NCBI GenBank assembly: GCA_963921795.1
Contig: OY997654.1
Coordinates: 4,989,217 to 5,053,216 of the forward strand
DNA from: Nannobrachium achirus
Lineage: Eukaryota > Chordata > Actinopteri > Myctophiformes > Myctophidae
Direction of reading: 5' to 3'
Length of the DNA stretch: 64,000 nucleotides
How positions within the stretch are numbered: position 1 is the stretch's first letter; each line of letters starts with the position of its first letter. Made by a program: the position numbers and the translations under genes. Below are positions 56,704-64,000 of the stretch, in pieces. The notes beneath the pieces were generated by a model. That model was not told the origin of the DNA, did no database searches, and saw only the letters and a program-made list of their open reading frames with translations.

Positions 56704-57101
56704 CCTAACCCTAACCTCAGTAAAACTATGCCTAAACCTAACCCACACCCTAACCTCAGTAAAACTATGCCTAAACCTAAACCTAACCCCAACCTCAGTA
56801 ACCCTGACGCTGGCGAGTAGCCGACGCTGGTGAACGGAAAAGAAGCGCTCCTTCCCCCACCGTCTCCTATTGTAGGAATGATGTCACAATGTGATGTTAC
56901 AATGTCAACAAACAGGTCAGCAGCTACGGTCACAGCAAATAACACTACTGACTAACCCTTTTATTCACAATTTACAAATACAAAGTTATACCACTGCTTG
57001 CCGGTAAGATAAAATAATCTCTTAAGTCATACATCATGAGCAAGTGAGGCACACCACACCAAAACGAGTAACAACTCAAGTAGGTTAGTTTCACAGCAAT
57101 G

Positions 57102-57160
<59 letters not shown>
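57102..57160. repeat. (CA)n microsatellite
   Basis: About 55 bases of CA. Confidence 0.97.
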
Positions 57161-57164
<4 letters not shown>

Positions 57165-57181
57165 AGTTAGACTACTCTTAA

Positions 57182-57673
57182 AGCTATACTGTGTAAGTTG
57201 CTCAACTAGTGGTCAGTAGCGTCCGCGTCTTTCGGCCGTTTTTCGCCGCGGACCGGGCCTCACACCCCCGCGTCACCCCCGCGTCTGCCTCCACCTCGCC
57301 GAGATCTATCTTTAGAGGGGTCCCTGGTTCCTGTGCGCTCAGGCATTCCGGAGAAACGGAGTGTTTCACCCGAGTATAGATAGAGACACACGGGCGCCTA
57401 CAAATATGGCCGCCCTATTGTGATAGCTAGCGACCCCACTTCAAGATGCGCTGTGATTGGCCAGCAGTGTATAACCCTCGCTGTGATTGGCCGGTAGTGT
57501 ATGATGACGTAATTTTTGCGCGAAAACCAGACCCCGGTCAGGATCATAGAAAACATATAAAGAGAAGGCTTCAGAAGCTGAAAATAACGAAGTGGGTGTT
57601 CTAAAACTTTAGCGATTTAAGAGTTAGGACAATTTTAAGATTTGTTTTATAAAAAAAGTTACATGGTAAAACT
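57182..57673. mobile_element. TTAA-flanked (piggyBac-like) element, 492 bp
   Basis: TTAA lies at 57178-57181 and 57674-57677. The ends AGCTATACTGTGTAAGTT and (reversed) AGTTTTACCATGTAACTT match at about 13 of 18 positions. The GC-rich middle (57230-57300) and a repeated CTGTGATTGGCC (57452 and 57482) are of unknown meaning. Its size is close to the other TTAA elements (472-498 bp). Confidence 0.7.
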
Positions 57674-57714
57674 TTAATGCTTAGTAGACATGGTATCAAA
57701 GTGGAGGAGTCAAG

Positions 57715-57945
57715 TCAATTTATTTATAAAGCACATTTAAAAACAACCAGGTTGACCAAAGTGCTGTACTTCATTAAACACAGTAAAAGCAAATACAATA
57801 CAAAGCAAAAGCAATAGAAACATTTGTAAACATTTAAAACCTTGTAACTACAGCTATAAAACAAAAACATTTAAGATACAAAAACAGTGACAGGTAAAAG
57901 GCACGGGGAGGGGGGGGGGTCTATGGCTGAAATGCTAGGGTGAAG
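57715..57945 (-). mobile_element. LINE A 3' UTR, minus strand
   Basis: On the minus strand: CAGCACTTTGGTCAACCTGG, TTTTTAAATGTGCTTTATAA, ATAAATTGACTTGACTCC, the 3' end of a common fish LINE. It is separated from its coding part (58545-58880) by LINE B. Confidence 0.75.
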
Positions 57946-57949
57946 AGAT

Positions 57950-58544
57950 GTTTATTTGTTTATTTGTTTATTTGAAAAGGATCCCCATTAGCTGATGCCG
58001 TAGCAATCCGCTAGTCTTCCTGGGGTCCATACAAAGATATATTACAAATACAGTTTTAAAAAGCAATACAATAAAAAAAACAACAACAACACAATAAAAC
58101 TATAACAACATTAAATTGCATTAATTCACATTAGTACATTAATATGATATAGATTCAATACCTCCTAGCAGGATATAACTTTTACAATTTAATTTATCCT
58201 GAAGCTATTTCTAACTGCTTTCCAGTAAATACCTCAGCACTTTTTTCTTAAAGGCTGATTTATTTTGAGTTAGACGAATGCTCAAGGGTAATTTGTTCCA
58301 ATAGTCTATGGCTCTATAAATTACAGTTTTTTTCATTGAATTAGTGTTTGAACTAGGTACAATAATATGTTCATTAGCAGCATATCTAGTATTGTAAGAA
58401 TGTCTGTTATTACAATAATCTACCTGGTCAAACAGAAACAAGGGAGTCTTTGAATTAATAATACAACAGAGAAATGTTGCCAAGCCTGAAGAAATCCTTT
58501 GCTCAATAGTGAGCCATGAGAGGCTGGAGTGCATCTTTTCAATA
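57950..58544 (-). mobile_element. LINE B: reverse-transcriptase C-terminus and 3' UTR, inserted in LINE A
   Basis: The minus strand encodes a frame with SSLSWLTIEQR, LFLFDQVDYCNNRHSYNTRY and YWNKLPLSIRLTQNKSAFKK, ending in a stop: the usual C-terminal segment of LINE reverse transcriptases (NTR and WNxLP motifs). The 3' UTR has GGACCCCAGGAAGACTAGC and GCTAATGGGGATCC, and the tail is (AAATAAAC)n at 57950-57977. It is 5'-truncated, as LINE insertions usually are. Confidence 0.85.
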
Positions 58545-58885
58545 CTATGTTTTAAGTCGGGACTTGAAAATGTCCAGGGATGGGGCAAGCCTAACAGTGG
58601 ATGGAAGGCTGTTCCACAGAGTTGGGCCAGCCACAGAAAAAGCTCTGTCACCCTTTTGCCTTAGATTGGCCTTTGGGACTTTTAGAAACCTCTGGCCAGA
58701 GGATCTCAGTGTCCTGGTGTTGTCGGTTTCTGAAAAAAAAAAAAAAAAAAAAAAAACGGTTCTGAACCTGACTGGCAGCCAGTGGAGAGAGGCCAGTACT
58801 GGGGTAATGTCTCCGGGTGCCAGTCAGAAGCCTGGTGGCAGCATTCTGTACCAGTGTGGTGGGTTTAAAAATTAAAATAAACCAA
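58545..58885 (-). pseudogene. LINE A: reverse-transcriptase C-terminus, frameshifted
   Basis: The minus strand gives LVQNAATRLLTGTRR and, in another frame, QKGDRAFSVAGPTLWNSLPS and LAPSLDIFKSRLKT before a stop. These are conserved C-terminal blocks of fish LINE reverse transcriptases. A run of A (58732-58757) breaks the frame. Confidence 0.85.
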
Positions 58886-59054
58886 AACAAACACAGGACA
58901 TTACACAGGAACAATGACATAATTGTCATTACAATGACATTATGAGCACATAATAAAGTGGAACGCACCTTCCACCTTGGCAGAATGCTGCCCCAAGGCT
59001 ACATTGTTAACCCACCAATTGGAGTAAACCTAAAAAAATACATAAAATAAAAAT

Positions 59055-59600
59055 AAAAACTAAGGCTGTGGATCTATTAAAATATGTAATCTGATTAATT
59101 GCATGATAGTCCATAGTTAATCATGATTAATCGCTAATTAATCACATATTTGTTTTATCTATTCTAAATCCACCATAACGGGTATTAATACTCATATCAA
59201 CATGGGAGTAAACACATACTTGCTTTGTGCAAATGCAACATATTATTATTGACAAATACTATCCGGAATCCTGACGTTTCAATTAGGACAAATTGAAATA
59301 AACCTTTATATTTGGCATTCAATCACTCAAACCCCACACTAGGCTAACGCGGACCAGTTCGTGTAGGCAGATGGGCGGGCGCGGCGAGTCTCACCGCAAG
59401 TCTCCGACCAATAGCATGTGTTCTCCTCCCCCCTCCCCCTCTGCTGCTCTGCTCAGCACAGAGAACGCTGCTGCTTCATGACTCTGCACTCTAGTTAGGG
59501 AAATTCTACACTTCCTCCAACAGTGATCATAACGCGATCGCCCAGGCTTCATTTTCTTCCGATCGCCAAATGAAGCCTGGGTTTCCGAGGCTACTCAAAC
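59055..59600. mobile_element. hAT-like fragment related to 5760-7196
   Basis: AAGGCTGTGGATCTATTAAA...AATCTGATTAATTGCAT...AATCATGATTAATCGCTAAT is like the left end of the element at 5760. The right part has CCCCTCCCCCTCTGCTGCTC, as 6950-6970 does. The right terminus is not preserved. Confidence 0.5.
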
Positions 59601-59636
59601 CCTAGCATCCCTATTCTGGGGGAAGATTCACCAAAC

Positions 59637-59697
59637 ATAGCCGATCTACCAGCTCACCACAAGATGAATTGTGAGCTTGTAGATCGGCTATTTTTGA
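59637..59697. repeat. Recurrent AGATCTACAAGCTC hairpin
   Basis: ATAGCCGATCTACCAGCTCA...TTGTGAGCTTGTAGATCG and GCTATTTTT: a stem of about 22 bp. Confidence 0.8.
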
Positions 59698-60086
59698 TGA
59701 AGAGATTTGGTGTATGGGAAAATAACTCGAGTACAGTGCAACTCTAGTGTGTTTTGCAAAGCATAGAGGCATTAAAAGGTGGTTTAACTGAAATAATATT
59801 GATATATTCTAAATATAATAAGCACTGTCGGTGGTCACTGTCAGCATGCTGACTTTTTTCAATGATACACTCTCTGGCTACATGGCAGAGCCACGTAGGC
59901 TTTGGGGCAGACAAGCACAAGTTTCAGGGCTGCGTCTTCATAACAGTCAGCGCATGCAAGTGATGCAATCAAAGTCCCCACTCCCCATAATAAAAATAAT
60001 GTGCTGTGTCCCCGAAGTAACTGTGATTACTGACTGAAGTCCAATAGTCTCCAGTGAGTGCAACTGTGGTTGTCTTCTGGAAACTC

Positions 60087-60593
60087 TGTTATGACCATGG
60101 CTCTTAGGCCATAACAAAAGGAGAGGGACACGGCTGTTAAAAGTGCACAAAATAACATATGTATTTACAATATAATCAACAAATGCAAAGTTGCAACAAA
60201 TAATCCTATGCACCCTGGGAACACTGGCCAGGTGCTCCCAATGAGATTGTGAATATGCTATTTAGTTAAAATGTGCAACGGGAAAATGTCTCTGGCTTAT
60301 TTAGGCTTGGTTTTGCTGCAGCAGTAGCAAACTAATGGTCCATTTACAACTCGCTACAATTCACCGACGTCAAGGGGCGACTCAACAAAACTGAGCAAGT
60401 CCAGTCTTCCAGTTTTCCGTCGATAGCGTTCCCGACCCACTGCCGAAAACCTACCGATGAGCTCCCGTTCGGCAACAGACGCTTTCCGCCGCTATCCGCC
60501 GCCGATTCGGCCACGAATCTGTTTGGTTAAAAGTGGCCTTTAGACAGGAGCAACCACACAGGCCCTAGTAGGCCGACTACAGGGGCTGTGACA
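60087..60593 (-). mobile_element. 3' LTR of a decayed retrovirus-like LTR element (minus strand)
   Basis: Read on the minus strand, the LTR starts TGTCACAG at 60593, just after a polypurine tract (GTAGGGGGAGGG, 60594-60605), and ends CATAACA at 60087. Its last 120 bases match 62917-63041. Repeat epsilon (60345-60543) lies inside it and probably inserted there. Confidence 0.55.
60345..60543. repeat. Interspersed repeat epsilon, reverse orientation
   Basis: Matches 16778-16965 in reverse (CCCGACCCACTGCCGAAAAC, GATGAGCTCCCGTTCGGCAA, TTAAAAGTGGCCTTT). Confidence 0.7.
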
Positions 60594-60605
60594 CCCTCCC
60601 CCTAC

Positions 60606-62898
60606 AAAACGAGGACCCTTAAGGGGCCGAGACACTAACAGCTAATCAAAGTAAAATGGACTAAACATGTTGTCCTTAGCTAGACAATTACTTAAAAATG
60701 TGAACCAATCAGAAACTTTACCTACAATTTAAAGACAAGAACCCCAAATTAACTTCAGTCTACCCATTAGTCACCAAGTATCCCATATAATAGCCAATAT
60801 GCATACCCAAAACCACTATGCATAACACAAACCATGCTTTGAAAATGTAACAAACCACTTAAATAAATGTCACTCTAACCCATCCAATCTGCACATGGCA
60901 TACCAGCCCACCATCCCCAGCAAACAAGATCATCCGGAATTACTAAGCATCCAAGAGGAATGGGACAGGAACAGAGCCATTAACAGTGAGAAAGGCAAGA
61001 TGGGACAAAACACAGGTCCAATATAACTCACTCTGTCAAATTATTTTCTGGTCCAGATAAACTAAAGTCAAATCATTCAGTACACTTTACCAGCTAGGCC
61101 AACCTGAATAAAACCCAGAGTGGCGGCTCCTCCCAGCTCACCGGGAGTGCGCACAAAGCCCCACACCAATAGATCCAGCGTTGCCCGAAACTAACCCCCC
61201 TCCCCAACCGACCCATATGTCAGAAGGACAAGGGGCAGCGAACACTGTACCCCAGGCATTTTGGTCTTTGTACAGAAAACCAAACGAACACTGTCTCCCA
61301 GCCATTCCGGCCGGGCAAAACAAATCACATACTTAGGACAGGATAAAACCAAATCTACACCTCCCAGCCCCCTACAGCCTGGCAGAAACACACTCTGCCT
61401 CCCAGCTGCACCGGCCTGGTGACGATAATTCCTGCCCTTACCAATTATAACTGATCTAAGCTCCCAAACATGTAGCTTTCAAGATTTAAGTACTGACAAA
61501 ATACTGGACCAAACAATACAGACAGAAAAACTATGATGACAAAACTAAGGACAAGTGACCTTTTAGATTACCATTAACCAAAAACAATATCCAAAAAACA
61601 AATGCTCTCTCTAAAACCCTGCCAAAGCCAGGACAGCTGCTACAGGTGTGTCTACAGGTGCGGTTATCCCCCCACCTCAGCTGCTTTATCTAAAACTAAT
61701 GCAAATAACATATTTTGGTGAGCACTTTTCTCAGCCAATCAAATATTTCAGCGAAACGCCGCTGGCACCAAATCATATGCTCGAAACAGTAACTTTAACA
61801 AATTTGCACTTCATGCTCTGGTCAATACATCTCCATACTAGCAATATGCATACCAGCGTTAAAATAGACTTGATCTCACCTTGTTTGACCAGTGAATGGT
61901 GGTGAATGGTGGTTTGTATTGGTTCCTGTGTAGCCGAGGGCCTGCTAGGGAGGAAGTGCACCGAGCCTGCAACCGATGCGCCTCAGCGCCTCTCTGAGAC
62001 GGGCCAGAAAAACGCCCACCTACAGCCCCTCCCAGCTTCAGTCTGGAGGGTCTCACGGTCTGATGGACAACACATCCGTCTGACCCTGCTCTACTGTGTA
62101 AACATCATGCTACAAACCACCGTTTACATGCCCCATCATGGCCAAAACAGCTCAGTTTTTACTGCAAGCTGTTGGAGCTGGAGTCGTTATCCACTGATGC
62201 CAATATTACTACTACCCAATACTGACACAGAGCAGAATTACACCAAGAAAACGGCCAACAACGGTGTGACAAAAAAAAAATGCTCACCTTATTTAAAAAA
62301 AACTCTGCCGACTGAAAAACAAAAACACCAAGCGAACCTCTTTAACAAAAATAGGCATATACTATTATAACCCTATGCGGGGACCACCACACAAAAAACG
62401 CACCCTTAACACCCATCATGACTGCTAACCACTACACTAACACTGTGCAGTGTTACCAATTAAATTACAGCACAACCCAAAACCATTATACATTTAACCA
62501 AAAACTGAACTCACAAATACAACCAAAACACTTTAACTACCGTGCACCTTCTCCTATGACTATGCCAGACCTGCCGGTCTACAGGCTTCAAACCAAGACA
62601 GGAAGTTTACTTTACCTGCTCAAAACATCATGGCAAAATACAAGTTCTATTTTTTAACAAGCTGCACATCTCCCACCTGTTGTCACCAAGGGAATTACCC
62701 TCCCCTCACCCTTCACGCTTCTCGCTTCACATTTCATGTCCTTCACGTCCATCACATCCATCAAGCAAGGGAGACACCCTTCTGACACCAAGAGACGACG
62801 CAAGCCTGGAACAAACATTTGTTAACCAAAGATTTTGAAACATATTTCCTGAATGGGCCTACAACTGAAGATGTGGCCAAAACGTATTATTTCCATTT
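60606..62898 (-). pseudogene. Internal region of the LTR element, no viral genes recognisable
   Basis: This 2.3-kb stretch lies between the polypurine tract and the primer site. The plus strand is A/C-rich, as expected for the reverse of an LTR-element interior. I find no gag, pol or env motif in any frame, so it is either a non-autonomous derivative or heavily deleted. The longest frames (for example 61906-62370 plus) show no domain. Confidence 0.45.
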
Positions 62899-62916
62899 TC
62901 TTTAGACAAGCCCCCA
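62899..62916 (-). other. Primer binding site, tRNA-Pro type
   Basis: Directly after the LTR end, the minus strand reads TGGGGGCTTGTC. The tRNA-Pro primer site known from gammaretroviruses starts TGGGGGCTCGTC, so 11 of the first 12 bases agree; later bases diverge. Confidence 0.6.
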
Positions 62917-63041
62917 TGTTATGACCACGGCTCTTAGGCCATAACAAAAGGAGAGGGACACGGCTGTTAAAAGTGCACAAAATAACATATGTATTTACAA
63001 TATAATCAATAAATGCAAAGTTGCAACAAATAATCCTATGG
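62917..63041 (-). mobile_element. 5' LTR remnant of the LTR element (minus strand)
   Basis: TGTTATGACCACGGCTCTTA and the following roughly 120 bases match 60087-60210 with very few changes. The similarity stops at 63041 (ATCCTATG), so the rest of this LTR is lost or replaced. Confidence 0.6.
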
Positions 63042-63432
63042 GGTGTGTAAATCAGTGTAATCAGTAGTGCCATGGGCACCAGCAAACACAACACGTCAAA
63101 ATTCTGGGCACCCGGTGTGTTAATAAACCTGACCTGTTACTTTGTACTTAGTCTGCTCTTTTTCCCCTCTACACCAAACCTCTTTGCCAAAAATAGCAGA
63201 TCTACAAGCTCACACCGCCTCACACTGCGAGGCGTGGTAGGCTGGTAGATCTGCTATTTTTGGCTAGGGTTCAAGTGGTTAATAAAAAAAAATATATATA
63301 TATCACTCAAAGATTTGGAGGACCCCCTGTAGTAACTCTGAGGACCCCCTAGGGGTCCCGGACCCCCTGTTGAAGACCCCTGAACTATGGAGTGCACCAA
63401 AGCTCAAACATCACTGCATTATTTTGTGTTAA
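63042..63432. mobile_element. hAT-like end with recurrent hairpin
   Basis: Positions 63190-63258 hold a hairpin, AAAAATAGCAGATCTACAAG with its inverse at the right. Positions 63315-63385 have GGACCCCCT repeats ending GTTGAAGACCCCTG, a typical hAT right terminus. The left end is not clear. Confidence 0.45.
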
Positions 63433-64000
63433 TTAGTTGCGACCGTCAGGGAGCAGTTTACTATGAAAACCTCCACCGGCCGGCCGTCCGTCCGTCCGTC
63501 CGTCCGTCCGTCCGTCCGTCCGTCACACGTCACACGTGACCATCAACAAACGTCACACCTTTGTTGATGTTTAAATCGAAGAGTCTTGGTCAAATACTTC
63601 TGTTGGTTTCTGCACTGATCATTTATACAATTCAGCTGTGTTTGCTCGTGTCATCATGATGAGGTCATAAATCAGCCATGCCCAAATATAGATTTTACGG
63701 GTTTACATGCTTACTCAGTTATTCGTTATGTGAAAGTCCTATGACGTCTATGATATCTGACATCATCATACATACATTCCCTTTTATGCCCATAAATGGA
63801 GATCCCCTCTGTAGAACCAGCCACTGACATCACTGTAATGTCAGGGGAACCAAATCCCTTTTATGCCCATATATGGAGATCCCTGTGATGCCAGGGGAAC
63901 CAAATCCCTTTTATGCCCATATATGGAGATATGGAGATCCCTGTGTTGCCAGGGTAACCAAATCCATTGTATGCCCATATATGGAGATCCCTGTGATGCC
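63433..64000 (-). mobile_element. Helitron-like 3' end (family delta), minus strand, runs off the window
   Basis: On the minus strand it ends GACGGTCGCAACTAA (63433), then T. The hairpin is damaged (GCTCCC for GCGACC). The body contains a (CCGT)n microsatellite at 63485-63524 and CACACGT repeats. Confidence 0.5.
63778..64000. repeat. Minisatellite of about 50 bp, truncated by the window edge
   Basis: Units share TTTTATGCCCATATATGGAG, ATCCCTGTGATGCCAGGG and AACCAAATCC. About four units are visible; one contains an extra ATATGGAG. Confidence 0.9.

Larger units (their letters stand above)
55437..56876. mobile_element. TIR element with telomere-like minisatellite
   Basis: ATTCCTACCATAGGAGACGG at the left and (reversed) ATTCCTACAATAGGAGACGG at the right are inverted repeats with one change. 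The interior is a tandem array of about 40 bp units rich in CCTAACCC and CAGTAAAACTATGCCTAAA (55556-55692 and 56704-56805), split by a hAT element. Confidence 0.75.

Noticed and set aside
55556..56805. True telomere or chromosome end
   Set aside because: The CCTAACCC units are interrupted by CAGTAAAACTATGCC, bounded by inverted repeats and flanked by ordinary DNA on both sides.
58516..58875. Plus-strand frame of 119 codons
   Set aside because: Antisense shadow of LINE A; the minus strand carries the recognisable reverse-transcriptase C-terminal blocks.
61906..62370. Plus-strand open frame of about 154 codons
   Set aside because: It lies antisense inside the decayed LTR element, in A/C-rich DNA, and has no recognisable domain or splice-consistent ends.

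Overview
The window looks like nuclear DNA from a ray-finned (teleost) fish. It has intron-split vertebrate-type coding exons with GT-AG boundaries, long (CA)n microsatellites, tRNA-derived SINEs, fish-type LINE 3' ends, Angel-like TTAA elements, many non-autonomous hAT elements and hairpin-ended Helitron-like elements. There are no operons, CRISPR arrays, rRNA genes or complete protein-coding transposons. The only host-gene signal is a three-exon protein kinase of the IRE1/RNase L type on the minus strand, present twice (19279-20503 and 31478-32700) because the segment carrying it is tandemly duplicated. Everything else I can explain is repeat-derived, often nested several layers deep.

Layout. 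1-4115: a Helitron 3' end, then two head-to-tail Helitron-like elements (1196-3652); the second is broken by a hAT element with a perfect 8-bp target duplication, and a fold-back element follows. 4116-13611: a GC-rich block with a 56-bp tandem repeat, a hAT with another hAT inside it, SINEs, a 54-bp minisatellite, small inverted-repeat elements, a (CA)n tract, and a hAT (12743-13649) holding a TTAA element. 13612-32840: tandem duplication. Unit 1 is 13612-20643. Unit 2 is 20640-32840 and is longer because it carries a 4.67-kb element (23449-28121) and a 497-bp TTAA element (29891-30387). Unit 1 shows a TACAGTA scar at the first site and a clean TTAA at the second. 32841-36001: (CA)n tract and a LINE tail tandemly duplicated as a 985-bp unit. 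36574-39352: a TIR element, an element with a 9-bp target duplication, and a long fold-back. 39894-50720: Helitron-like elements, including a piggyBac-like element and a 6-kb complex (44299-50481) built on a 2.5-kb inverted dimer whose satellite monomers repeat an ETS-like CAGGAAGTG motif. 50721-59700: LINE tails, an RT fragment, a telomere-like repeat element with a hAT inside, a TTAA element, and one LINE inserted into another. 60087-63041: a decayed minus-strand LTR element with a tRNA-Pro-like primer site. 63433-64000: a Helitron-like end and a minisatellite cut by the window edge.

The window is most useful as a record of transposition. Exact target duplications (8 bp, 9 bp, TTAA, TA) can be read directly, empty sites can be compared with filled sites, and insertion order can be worked out. 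A short hairpin built on AGATCTACAAGCTCACAA recurs in more than a dozen places, several of them inside hAT elements.
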